Assembly (NCBI GenBank): GCA_964462985.1
Contig: CAYXAA010000009.1
Location: 62,001 to 126,000, forward strand
From: CAYXAA01 sp964462985
Lineage (GTDB): Bacteria > Pseudomonadota > Alphaproteobacteria > Rhizobiales > Stappiaceae
Length of the DNA stretch: 64,000 bases
Direction: 5' to 3'
Part shown: piece after piece, positions 9,515 to 18,252 of the stretch
Numbering within the stretch: position 1 is the stretch's first letter
How the letters are laid out: every line of letters begins with the position of its first letter
Made by a program: the position numbers and the translations under genes
Notes under the pieces: model-generated
Told to the model about the DNA's origin: nothing
Databases searched by the model: none
What the model saw: only the letters and a program-made list of their open reading frames with translations

Positions 9515-10783
9515 TTATGACGTGCTGGCATCCGGCGCCGGAGCGGCGGGATCGGGAAAGGGGGCGGGGATCGGGCGGCGGCGATCAGCGACGACCGCAA
9601 TCGCTGGCACGGCGGCGATGGCAATCGCTCCGGCAATTGCGAAGAACGGGCCGTAACCGAGAGCCTCGGCTGCATAGCCGGCCACGACGCCGCCGGCCAT
9701 GCTGATCAGCGCGTCCATGCTCTGGAACAGCGTGAAGTCGACACCGGCCTGGCGGCGGTCGGACCAGCGCATGAACTGCGCGTAGAGCGCGACGAAGCCG
9801 AGCGCCATGATCCCCGACGAACTTGCTACCGCGATGCCGATCAGTAGCGGCACGGGAAGGGAGATGAAGCTGTGAGCGGCGAAGGTGAACAGGGCGCCGG
9901 CCTGCAGGCCGAGGGCCAGGAGCAGGACGGCACGCACACCCCAGGATTTGACCAGTGCACCGCCGAGGAGCGCCGCTGCAATCCCGACTCCCATGCTGCC
10001 GGCGCCGTTGAGAAGCCCCATGGTGGCAAGGTCGAGCCCCTGGTCGATGAGGAAAGGGCCGAGCATCATCAGGGCGGATTTCTGCGCGACCACGTAGAGC
10101 GCGGCAGCGAGCAGGCCGCGGCGGATCTCCGGCCGCCGCAGCGCTGCGGCGAGCGAGGGAACATGAGGGCGCTCCGCCGCTGGCGAAGTTGCGGCCGCAC
10201 GCAGCATGAAAGGAAGGCCGAGAACGATCAGCAGCGCCGCCATGCTCCAGATGCCGACCGACCAGCCCGCGGACGCGACCAGCACGAGGAACAGCCCGCC
10301 GCCGATCGCCGAGCCCAGATAGGCGCCGCCGACCTGGGCGGCGTTGCCCCAGCCGTGGTTCTCGCTGGCAAGGCTCTCCACGGCGTAGCCATCGCAGGCG
10401 ATGTCGACGGTTGATGCGGCGAAGGCCACGAGCGTCAGGCAGGCAAGCACCGCCATCGAGGTCTGCGGCCCCGCGAACCCGACGAGTGCCAGGCCGGCAA
10501 CGGAGAGCAGCCCGCCGGCAAGCACGACCGTTGCGGACCGATTGGGGCCGACCCTCGGCAGGCGGAACCGCTCCACCAGCGGCGCCCACAGGAACTTCAG
10601 TGCCCAGGGCAGGGCGATGAGAGAAAGAAGCCCGATGCGGTCGAGCGGCAGTCCCTCCTCGCGCATAACGGCCGGCAGCCCTGTCCAGGTGATGCCCCCG
10701 ATCACGCTCTGAGCGACGTAGAGGCCGCCGACCGCAAGGACGACGGTAAGAGGCGACGACGAGAGGGGACTGTCGCCGCGCAT
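9515..10783 (-). CDS. MFS transporter, RhtX/FptX-like siderophore importer
   Basis: 422 residues, 12 predicted transmembrane helices. The start (GGITWTGLPAVMREEGL near 28, FLWAPLVERF near 64) matches single-polypeptide siderophore importers of the RhtX/FptX group, which replace a binding-protein ABC system at the inner membrane. The ATG overlaps the receptor stop by one base (TGATG at 10781-10785), so the two are translationally coupled. Assignment as a siderophore carrier rests on family resemblance plus its place between receptor and SIP reductase. Confidence 0.82.
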   Translation of the reverse strand: MRGDSPLSSSPLTVVLAVGGLYVAQSVIGGITWTGLPAVMREEGLPLDRIGLLSLIALPWALKFLWAPLVERFRLPRVGPNRSATVVLAGGLLSVAGLALVGFAGPQTSMAVLACLTLVAFAASTVDIACDGYAVESLASENHGWGNAAQVGGAYLGSAIGGGLFLVLVASAGWSVGIWSMAALLIVLGLPFMLRAAATSPAAERPHVPSLAAALRRPEIRRGLLAAALYVVAQKSALMMLGPFLIDQGLDLATMGLLNGAGSMGVGIAAALLGGALVKSWGVRAVLLLALGLQAGALFTFAAHSFISLPVPLLIGIAVASSSGIMALGFVALYAQFMRWSDRRQAGVDFTLFQSMDALISMAGGVVAGYAAEALGYGPFFAIAGAIAIAAVPAIAVVADRRRPIPAPFPDPAAPAPDASTS

Positions 10784-12894
10784 CAGAAGCGGTAGCGCAG
10801 GCTGGCGAACACGGTGCGCCCCTCGTCCCAGTAGCAGTTGCCGGCCGTGCAGATTGGCTTTTGCTCGTCGAAAAGGTTCTTGGCGTTGACCTGAAGCAGC
10901 AGGCCGTCGAGCTCCGGAGACCTTGCGCCGAAGTCATAGGACACGGCCGCATCGACGAACACGCGGTCCTCGTTCTTGATCGTGTTCAGGTCGTCACCGT
11001 AGCTCTCGCCGATGTAGCGGACGCCTGCGCCGAGGCCGAGGCCGGCGACCGGCCCGTCCTGGAAGGTGTAGTGCCCCCAGAACGAGAAGATGTGGTTGGG
11101 CGTGGCAGAAAGCTCGTTGCCTTCCGTTCCGGCGACGCCGCGTTCGATCTTCATGCGCATGTAGGTGTAAGAGGCGATAAAGCCGAAACCGTTGTCGAAG
11201 GACGCATTGGCCTCCAGTTCCACACCCCGCGAATTGAGGTCGAGCTGGCGCTGGCGCTGGTTGCCGGCGGCATCGAACGTGCCGTCGTAGACGACGCCGT
11301 CGGTCTGGTCGATGTTGAACAGGGCGGCGCCGAACACGAGGTTGGTGTCCGGCATGGCGTATTTCACGCCGAGTTCGACCTGCTCGCCCTTCGTCGGCTT
11401 CGCGACGCTGCGCGCGTCGGTGCCGTAGTCATAGACGAATCCGAGGTTGGGGGAGAACGAGGTCGAGTAGTTGGCGTAGGGAATGATGCCCCATTCCGTC
11501 CGGTAGGACAGGCCGACGCGGCCCGAAAATGCCGTGTCGTACTGATGCGTCTCGTTCATGAGGTAGTCGACGCTGTCGCTGCTCACCCAGTCGTAGCGTC
11601 CGCTGGTGAACAGGGTGAAGCCGTTCCACTCCATCTGGTCATGCACATAGGCGCCGAGCTGGTTCATGCGCTGGCTGCCGGAGAAGGCCAGGGGCATGTT
11701 CGCGATGTCCTCGACCGAAACGTACGAGGTGGCGTTGCGTGCCTCGTAGTCCGACCAGCCATAGTCCAGGCCGGCAACGGCGACATGGCTCACCGGTCCG
11801 GTGTCGAACGTGAACTGCGCCATGTTGTCGACGACGAAGTTGCGCACGTCCTCCTTGTAGTGGCCCCAGTAGCGGGCCAGCACATCGGGGGCGGCAGGAT
11901 CCGGCGCATAGTGGCCGCTGTATTCGAGGTCGGCGTTCACCGCGCTGAAGCGCAGGTTCTGGCGCACCGTCAGCCAGTCGTTGAAGCGGTGCTCGAACTC
12001 GTAGCCGATGCGCCCCTGGGTGCCGGTAAAGTCGTTCCAGTCCGGATCGCCGTCATAAAGTTTGGAGACCTCGCCGTAGGACGGATTGTAGAAGAACGCC
12101 GTGCCGCCGGTGACCGCCTGCGAGATCTCACCGAGGATGGTCAGCTTGGTGTCGTCGCTCGGCCGCCAGGTGAGGGCGGGAGCCAGGTAGAGCTTGTCGT
12201 CGGGATATCCCGGAAGGTCGGTCCCCGACATCCGACCGAGGCCCGTCAGCCGGTAGAGCAGCGACGCATCGTCGTTGACCGGGCCGGAGAAGTCGAACGC
12301 GGCCTGAAACCGCTCGTGCATGCCGCCGAGAATCTCGACCTCGCGAAACCGCTCCTCCTTCGGCCGCTTGGTGACGATGTTGACGAGACCGCCCGGGCCG
12401 CTGATGCCATAGAGAGACGACGCCGGTCCCTTGAGCACCGTCAGGCCCTCGATGCCGTAGGGTTCTGTCTTGAACCACGCCGACGGCCCGTTGTACTGGC
12501 GCAGGCTGTCCCGGAAGATGCCGGTGTAGTAGGCCGGAAAACCGCGAAGGAAGAAGGCGTCGTAGCGGCTGTCGAACCCGAAGCTGTTGGGATTGGCGCC
12601 GGCGGTATAGCCCAGGGCGTCGTTCAGGGTCCGAGGCTTTTGGTCCTCGATCTGGTCCTGGGTCACGACGGAAATCGCCTGCGGTATCTCCGCGATCGGG
12701 GTGTCGACCTTGGTGCCGATCCGGTCTTCCTTCGCGACATAGCCATCCTGGACCAGGATGTCGTCGCTCTCGGCCTCGATGTCGATCCGGTCGAGAACGA
12801 TCACGTCCTGGGCATTGGCGGGAAATCCGACCGGAAGCACCAGGGAGGCAAGAAGGGCGACTCGCCTTGCGCGGATGATGGACCGGATATGCAA
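10783..12894 (-). CDS. TonB-dependent siderophore receptor
   Basis: 703 residues from a TTG start at 12894 that is preceded by AGGGGG; it gives a Sec signal peptide (basic IRSIIRARR, hydrophobic ALLASLVLPVGF, cleavage near ANAQ). A TonB-box-like DVIVLDRI follows at once, then the plug (IAEIPQAISVVTQDQI, FLRGFPAYY, VLKGPASSLYG) and a 22-strand barrel ending in aromatic F. The Cys pair near the C-terminus (PICTAGNCYWDEGRT) is typical of hydroxamate-type receptors. The frame is open up to 13182 but that extension carries no conserved sequence. No N-terminal signalling (STN) domain is visible. Confidence 0.9.
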   Translation of the reverse strand: MHIRSIIRARRVALLASLVLPVGFPANAQDVIVLDRIDIEAESDDILVQDGYVAKEDRIGTKVDTPIAEIPQAISVVTQDQIEDQKPRTLNDALGYTAGANPNSFGFDSRYDAFFLRGFPAYYTGIFRDSLRQYNGPSAWFKTEPYGIEGLTVLKGPASSLYGISGPGGLVNIVTKRPKEERFREVEILGGMHERFQAAFDFSGPVNDDASLLYRLTGLGRMSGTDLPGYPDDKLYLAPALTWRPSDDTKLTILGEISQAVTGGTAFFYNPSYGEVSKLYDGDPDWNDFTGTQGRIGYEFEHRFNDWLTVRQNLRFSAVNADLEYSGHYAPDPAAPDVLARYWGHYKEDVRNFVVDNMAQFTFDTGPVSHVAVAGLDYGWSDYEARNATSYVSVEDIANMPLAFSGSQRMNQLGAYVHDQMEWNGFTLFTSGRYDWVSSDSVDYLMNETHQYDTAFSGRVGLSYRTEWGIIPYANYSTSFSPNLGFVYDYGTDARSVAKPTKGEQVELGVKYAMPDTNLVFGAALFNIDQTDGVVYDGTFDAAGNQRQRQLDLNSRGVELEANASFDNGFGFIASYTYMRMKIERGVAGTEGNELSATPNHIFSFWGHYTFQDGPVAGLGLGAGVRYIGESYGDDLNTIKNEDRVFVDAAVSYDFGARSPELDGLLLQVNAKNLFDEQKPICTAGNCYWDEGRTVFASLRYRF

Positions 12895-12973
12895 CGTGAA
12901 CCCCCTTGCTTGTTTTCGTACGCGCGGAGGCAGCCTCGGTCGACCGTCTCCCAACCATGGGGTGCTGGTAATT

Positions 12974-12996
12974 AACTTGAAAGTTGCAGTCAAGTT
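12974..12996. promoter_or_regulatory. Perfect 7-9-7 inverted repeat, probable iron-responsive operator of the receptor operon
   Basis: AACTTGA at 12974-12980 and TCAAGTT at 12990-12996, separated by 9 nt, lie about 80 bp upstream of the receptor start. On the minus strand a -35-like TTGACT (12993-12988) is buried in the repeat. The TGA-N9-TCA core resembles rhizobial iron-responsive operators (RirA type) as I recall them; identity of the regulator is inferred. The rest of the 333-bp gap 12895-13227 shows no gene. Confidence 0.5.
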
Positions 12997-13227
12997 TACT
13001 GTCCGTGGCGAAGGTGTGCTTGTCTTGCCGCGCCAGGACATGTCGTCTTGCGATAACCCTTGGAATCTCAAGGATAAATCCCGAGCAGGGTGGTTGCGTG
13101 GCTGAGGCGGGAGGGCTTTCCCGCGCGACGCGTTCAGAAGAAGAGGCAGAGGAAAACGCACACTGAGGCTGATGCGCCACATCAGTAAACTTACGAGGGC
13201 CGCCGCAGCGGTACTCGCCGACGGCGC

Positions 13228-14097
13228 TTAGCCCCGGCCGCCGCTGCGGAACACGCCTGGCGTCACGCCGAATCGGGCCTTGAACAGGCGGTTCAGGTGA
13301 CTCTGGTCGTAGAAGCCGCAGGCCGCGGCGACCTCGGCGGGCGCATCGCCATGGGCGAGCATGCGGCGGGCGTTGCGGACGCGGATGTCGGTCTGGAAGC
13401 CGTGCGGTGTCAGTCCGGTTTCGCGGCGGAAGGCGCGCAACAGGTGATGGCGGGTAAGGCCGGCGACGGCCGACAGTGCATCGAGGTCGGTGTCCTCATT
13501 CCAGCGGTCGAGCAGATGATCGCGCACGCGGGCGACGGCGGCATGTTCGCGCCCGGGCTCGCGCCGCGGCTCCAGGTCGGCATGACGCTGCAGGGCGGTG
13601 GCGAAGACGCCGTGCATCGCCTCGTCCTGCTCCAGGCGATTGCCGCTCGCCTCCAGGAGCCGATGTAGCCGCGAAAACCGCGCCGACAGCTCGGGGTCGT
13701 GGACCTTCGCGTACCGGAAGAAGGGGGTGGCGGTGACCGGCCGGTCCAGGATGTCGGAGGCGATCTGCTGGATCAGGGCGACGCTCGGATAGATCATCCG
13801 GTAGCTGTAGCCCTCGCCGCAGGGCGCGCCGTCGTGGACCTCGTCTGGGTTGACCATGCACAGGTCGCCGACGCTGGCATACTCTTGTCTTCCGCGGATT
13901 CGATAGGTCTCGCAGCCGGCCTCGATGGTGCCGAGCACGTATGTCTCATGGGTGTGCGGGGCGTAGACGTGGCGTGTGAAGGTGGCCGACAGGCACTCCA
14001 GCCGGTCGAACCGGGACTCGCGCCAGAAGCACGCCCGCTCGCCGTCCTGGAGCTCGGTCACCGTTGCAACGGCCTGCGCCTGTGTGAGCATTTCCAT
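13228..14097 (-). CDS. AraC family transcriptional regulator
   Basis: 289 residues. An N-terminal cupin-like sensor (HTHETYVLGTIEAG near 47, VNPDEVHDG near 84) is followed by a double helix-turn-helix DNA-binding domain (LSAVAGLTRHHLLRAFRRE, then AAACGFYDQSHLNRLFKARFG), the AraC/XylS pattern. ATG 14097 is favoured by AGGA 8 nt upstream; ATG 14106 is an alternative, and the frame up to 14304 overlaps the ClC gene. It lies directly upstream of the receptor operon on the same strand and may activate it, as AraC regulators of siderophore receptors do; that role is inferred from position only. Confidence 0.85.
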   Translation of the reverse strand: MEMLTQAQAVATVTELQDGERACFWRESRFDRLECLSATFTRHVYAPHTHETYVLGTIEAGCETYRIRGRQEYASVGDLCMVNPDEVHDGAPCGEGYSYRMIYPSVALIQQIASDILDRPVTATPFFRYAKVHDPELSARFSRLHRLLEASGNRLEQDEAMHGVFATALQRHADLEPRREPGREHAAVARVRDHLLDRWNEDTDLDALSAVAGLTRHHLLRAFRRETGLTPHGFQTDIRVRNARRMLAHGDAPAEVAAACGFYDQSHLNRLFKARFGVTPGVFRSGGRG

Positions 14098-14161
14098 TCG
14101 CACCATCCTAGTCGCTTGGCAGCGGGCTGTCTTGGACGAGATTGCGCTTGTTGCGTCGTGC

Positions 14162-15805
14162 TTAGCGATGTTCCTCGGCATGGGCGTCGACCAGCGCGGA
14201 GTTGAAATACCGCAGAGCCCGGACATGGCTGGCGTGGCCGATGATCTTCGTCGGGTCAACAGCGGGATCGACCACAGGCAGGCGGGTCGCACCGCTGGCA
14301 TCAAAGGTCCTTAGCGCGGTCTCAAGCGTATCGTGGCGCCGGAGGAACTGTTTGGAGGACGGATCGAGCGGTTCCGGAGCCTCGTCCTCCTTCAGCGGCT
14401 CGAGGAACTCGGAGACGTAGACGGTGCGGACAAGCCATTTGTGGGCGCCCTCCTGCAGGAAGACGCCGCGCATTTCGAGTTGCCAGTGGAAATAGGAGCG
14501 GCCGTGGATTGCCTGCGTCAGGCCTGTCGCGATCGACACCGTCAGGAGGAGCGCGATCGACAGCGCATAGCCGCCGGTCAGCTCGAAAACGATCATGGTG
14601 GTGGAAAACGGTGCGCCGAGCACGGCGGCCGCGACGGCGCCCATGCCGAGAATGGCATAGAGGCCGTGGGAGGAGGCAAAGTCAGGAAAGGCGCCAGCGG
14701 CAATCAGACCGAAGGCGCCTCCGGCCATCGCCCCGATATAGAGCGAGGGCGAGAAGATGCCGCCGCCGAAGCGGGACGCAAGGGTGATCGCGGTCGCCGC
14801 CGTCTTGGCGACGAGCAGACCCAGCATGAGGGTAAGCGGCAGTTCCTGCTTCAAAGCCGCGTCGGTTGCCTGATAGCCGACGCCGAGCACCTCGGGCAGG
14901 AAGATGCCGATGGCGCCGACGGCGAGCCCGCCAACCACCGGCCGCAGCCATAGCGGCATCGTGATGTTGCGGGCGACCCAGTCGCTGCCGATCAGGGCGA
15001 ACTGGTAAAGAATTGCGACGGCCGCGCAGGTGAGGCCGAGCAGCGCGAAGGCCGGGATCTCCCAGTATGAGGTGATCTGGTACGGCGGGATGACGAAGGC
15101 GGCGACGTCCCCGAACCACAGCCGGCCGAGCAGCGTCCCGACGGCGGATGAGATTACGATCGGCACGAACGCCGATATGGCGTAATGCCCGAGCACCACC
15201 TCATGGGCGAACACCACGCCGGCGATCGGCGCATTGAACGAGGCGGAGATGGCGGAGGCGACGCCGCAGGCAAGCAGCACGCGGCGGGCCGAATCCGGCA
15301 GGCGGAACAGCTGGCACACGGCCGTGCCGAGTGTGGCGCCGAGGTGAACAACCGGACCCTCGCGTCCGGCGCTGGCGCCCGAGCCGAGCGACAGCACCGT
15401 CAGGCCGGCTGACGACAGACCGGCCCAGAGTGGCAGGCCGCGGCCGCCGCGTGCGCGCGCCTCGATGACGTCGGCGACGGCGCCGGTGCGCTGTTTCGGC
15501 TGAAGCCATTGCAGCACGACGCCGACGATCAGGCCGCCGACCGTCGGCGCCAGCAACACCACCCACCACGGCTGGGCTGCGATCGCTTCGATCGGACTTT
15601 CCGACATGGTGCCGATCCAGGCGAGCTGGACAACGCCGATGCCGACTCGGAAGAGGATCGCCGCGACCGCGACAAGCACGCCAACAGCGAGCGAAAGCAC
15701 CCAGACCAGCGGCAGGCGCGTCGACAAGAACAGACGCACGTTCGGTTCGATCCACCGGATCATGACCCGGCGCAACAGGCGGAGGTAAAGACGGATCGAA
15801 GCCAT
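14162..15805 (-). CDS. ClC family voltage-gated chloride channel / Cl-/H+ antiporter with CBS domain
   Basis: 547 residues, about 10-12 membrane segments then a cytoplasmic CBS region (about 470-535). The anion pathway motifs GSGASAGREGP (gating glutamate in GREGP) and the later GGGIFSPSLYIGA are present. ClC proteins move Cl- across the inner membrane; channel or antiporter mode cannot be settled from sequence seen here. It is transcribed toward the AraC gene with 64 bp between them, probably independently. Confidence 0.9.
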   Translation of the reverse strand: MASIRLYLRLLRRVMIRWIEPNVRLFLSTRLPLVWVLSLAVGVLVAVAAILFRVGIGVVQLAWIGTMSESPIEAIAAQPWWVVLLAPTVGGLIVGVVLQWLQPKQRTGAVADVIEARARGGRGLPLWAGLSSAGLTVLSLGSGASAGREGPVVHLGATLGTAVCQLFRLPDSARRVLLACGVASAISASFNAPIAGVVFAHEVVLGHYAISAFVPIVISSAVGTLLGRLWFGDVAAFVIPPYQITSYWEIPAFALLGLTCAAVAILYQFALIGSDWVARNITMPLWLRPVVGGLAVGAIGIFLPEVLGVGYQATDAALKQELPLTLMLGLLVAKTAATAITLASRFGGGIFSPSLYIGAMAGGAFGLIAAGAFPDFASSHGLYAILGMGAVAAAVLGAPFSTTMIVFELTGGYALSIALLLTVSIATGLTQAIHGRSYFHWQLEMRGVFLQEGAHKWLVRTVYVSEFLEPLKEDEAPEPLDPSSKQFLRRHDTLETALRTFDASGATRLPVVDPAVDPTKIIGHASHVRALRYFNSALVDAHAEEHR

Positions 15806-15964
15806 GGCGGGTCGTCAGCTGTGGCGGCACGCAGGTCCGTCGCGAGCCGGAGTCGGCAAGTCCTCGGTGGGCGGTCTGATCTTGCGCCCCCGCTTCTTCA
15901 AACATTCCTGCCTGCGGCGCAAGCGCCGAGCGGGAGGGACGTGACCTTCGACCCTTCCGCCGGT

Positions 15965-16498
15965 CTAGGGCTCCTGTCGGCCGGTCTTCCGCCGGGGCGT
16001 CAGCGATATGGCGCGGCCGACCCGCTCGGGGCGGGGCAGGGCGGCGTGGGCGGCGCGCATTGCCTCCAGACGCTCCGCGACTTCCTTCGGCCAGGGCACC
16101 ACCTTCTTCAGCCGCAGATCGACGTGGAGGCTGAGTTGCTCGGAGGTCGCGGAGAGGAAGCCCGCATCGCTGTGGTAGAGCTCCTGGTAGACGTGCGCGC
16201 GCTTGTCATCGTAGCTGATGAGCTGAAGAGTGGCGCGCACCGGATCGCCGCGCCTCAGTTCGCGCAGGTAGCAGACGTGAACTTCTGCGGTGAAGAACGA
16301 GGCGTTGCAGCGGGTGGCATAATCCGGTCCAAGGCCGAGCGCCAGAAACGCCTCGTCGACGCAGGCGTCGAACAGCACGTTGTAATAGGCCATGTTGAGA
16401 TGGCCGTTGTAGTCGATCCATTCGTCCCGGACGGTCTGCAGGGTCCCAATGAATGGAGCGGCAATCACGGGGTGGTTCGGGCGGTCGTCTTGTCGCAT
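15965..16498 (-). CDS. Thioesterase family protein (hotdog fold)
   Basis: 177 residues. The hotdog-fold signature EWIDYNGHLNMAYYNVLFD (about 25-43) and FTAEVHVCYLREL place it with 4-hydroxybenzoyl-CoA-type thioesterases, particularly the group found beside carnitine catabolism genes. Here no carnitine genes are near. A basic tail (LTPRRKTGRQEP) ends the protein. ATG 16498 is preferred over TTG 16534. A role in hydrolysing a small acyl-CoA is inferred from the family. Confidence 0.8.
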   Translation of the reverse strand: MRQDDRPNHPVIAAPFIGTLQTVRDEWIDYNGHLNMAYYNVLFDACVDEAFLALGLGPDYATRCNASFFTAEVHVCYLRELRRGDPVRATLQLISYDDKRAHVYQELYHSDAGFLSATSEQLSLHVDLRLKKVVPWPKEVAERLEAMRAAHAALPRPERVGRAISLTPRRKTGRQEP

Positions 16499-16794
16499 CC
16501 TGTCGTCCGGTGGAACCTGGGCCGGCTCACCCAACTGTCGGCGCGTCGGGACGCTGGGAGAGCGGGCATCGAAGATCGAAGGCTTTGGCCTGCAACGCGC
16601 CTTTTTGCTAGGGTGACTCCACCTGACGCCAAGTCGATTCAGAAATGCAAGCGTGGCGGTTCAGTTTCTGCTCGGAACGGACCGGAATCGCTGCATGATC
16701 GGCGGTTTCTGATACCGCGGCAACGAAGTTGGCCGGCAAGTTCGCGTCGGGCACAAAGGTCCGGACGACCGGAACCGGACAATCGGAGAAAATC

Positions 16795-18204
16795 ATGTCG
16801 CTCGCCATCGTGCAGGCCGAACGCAATGACAGTGGAATCGAACTCGCCGGACGGATTCTGGCGCAACGCTTCGGCGACCGATTTGCCGCCTCGCCAGCGC
16901 TGCGCGAGCAGCACGGCCACACGACGACCTGGCTCCCAAACCAGATGCCGGACGGCGTTGTCTTTGCCGAGAGCACACAGGAGGTGGCAGAGGCCGTCTC
17001 GATTTGCGCCGAGCATCGGGTGCCGGTCATCGCCTTCGGCACAGGGACGTCGCTCGAGGGTCATGTCAATGCGCCGGCCGGCGGATTTTCCATCGACCTG
17101 TCGCGGATGAACAGGATCATTGCCGTCCATGCCGAGGATCTCGACTGCGTGGTCGAGCCCGGCGTTACCCGCAAGCAGCTCAACAATTACTTGCGCGACA
17201 CCGGCCTGTTCTTCCCGATCGATCCGGGCGCCGACGCCAGCCTCGGCGGGATGGCAGCGACGCGGGCCTCGGGCACCAACGCCGTCCGCTACGGCACGAT
17301 GAAGGATGCCGTGCTCGGGCTCACCGTCGTCATGGCTGACGGTTCGGTCGTCAAGACCGGAGGGCGGGCGAAGAAGTCTTCTGCCGGGTACGACCTCACG
17401 CGGCTCATGGTTGGCTCGGAAGGAACGCTCGGAATCATCACCCAGCTCACGCTGCGCCTGCACGGCATTCCGGAGGCGGTTGCCGGCGGCGTCTGTCCGT
17501 TTCCGACCGTGGAAGCGGCCTGCAATGCCGTCATCGGCACGATCCAGTGCGGCATTCCCGTGGCCCGGATCGAACTGCTCGATACGCTTCAGGTCAAGGC
17601 GAGCAACGCCTATTCCAAGCTCGGCCTTAAGGAGACGCCGACCCTGTTCCTGGAGTTTCATGGTACGGCCTCCGGGGTTGCCGAGCAGTCGGAGCTGTTC
17701 GGGGCAATCGCTGCCGATGCCGGCGGCGGGCCGTTCGAATGGGAAACCGATCCGGAAAAGCGCAACCGGCTGTGGACGGCGCGCCATGACGCCTACTGGG
17801 CGGCCAAGGCGCTTCGGCCGGGCGCCGAGGCGGTGGCGACTGATGTCTGCGTGCCGATCTCTCGACTGGCCGAATGCGTCGAGGCGACCCGGCGCGACAT
17901 CGAGGCCGAGGGCCTGTTTGCGCCTATCGTCGGCCATGTCGGCGACGGCAACTTCCACGTCTCGCTTCTGGTCGATGTCGACAATCCCGCAGAGATTGCC
18001 CGGGCTGAGGCCTTCATCGAACGGCTCAACTGGCGGGCAATCGAGATGGAAGGCACCTGCACCGGCGAGCATGGCGTTGGCCAGGGCAAGATGAAATATC
18101 TGAAACGCGAGCATGGCGCTGGGCTTGGCGTCATGCGTGCGCTCAAGCAGGCGCTCGATCCGCACGGCATTCTCAATCCTGGCAAGATTGTCCCGGCCGA
18201 CTAG
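16795..18204 (+). CDS. FAD-binding oxidoreductase, probable D-lactate dehydrogenase (cytochrome)
   Basis: 469 residues. Domains: FAD_binding_4 (about 45-185; PVIAFGTGTSLEGH, PGADASLGGMAATRASGTNA) and FAD-oxidase C-terminal domain (about 225-465; GHVGDGNFHVS, GTCTGEHGVGQGK). This matches LDHD/DLD-type D-lactate dehydrogenases that pass electrons to cytochrome c or quinone; glycolate oxidase GlcD is a near relative and cannot be excluded. ATG 16795 is preceded by GGAG. The gene stands alone. Confidence 0.87.
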   Translation: MSLAIVQAERNDSGIELAGRILAQRFGDRFAASPALREQHGHTTTWLPNQMPDGVVFAESTQEVAEAVSICAEHRVPVIAFGTGTSLEGHVNAPAGGFSIDLSRMNRIIAVHAEDLDCVVEPGVTRKQLNNYLRDTGLFFPIDPGADASLGGMAATRASGTNAVRYGTMKDAVLGLTVVMADGSVVKTGGRAKKSSAGYDLTRLMVGSEGTLGIITQLTLRLHGIPEAVAGGVCPFPTVEAACNAVIGTIQCGIPVARIELLDTLQVKASNAYSKLGLKETPTLFLEFHGTASGVAEQSELFGAIAADAGGGPFEWETDPEKRNRLWTARHDAYWAAKALRPGAEAVATDVCVPISRLAECVEATRRDIEAEGLFAPIVGHVGDGNFHVSLLVDVDNPAEIARAEAFIERLNWRAIEMEGTCTGEHGVGQGKMKYLKREHGAGLGVMRALKQALDPHGILNPGKIVPAD

Positions 18205-18252
18205 GCTGCTCCAGGCAGGCTGCATGCCGGGGCGGGTGGCAGACGGAGGTTT

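Noticed and set aside
10861..12975. 704-codon open frame on the plus strand
   Set aside because: Antisense to the TonB-dependent receptor; composition is Val/Gly/Asp/Arg filler with no recognisable domain.
12895..13182. 96-residue N-terminal extension of the TonB-dependent receptor
   Set aside because: It contains the operator palindrome, has no conserved sequence and would bury the signal peptide.
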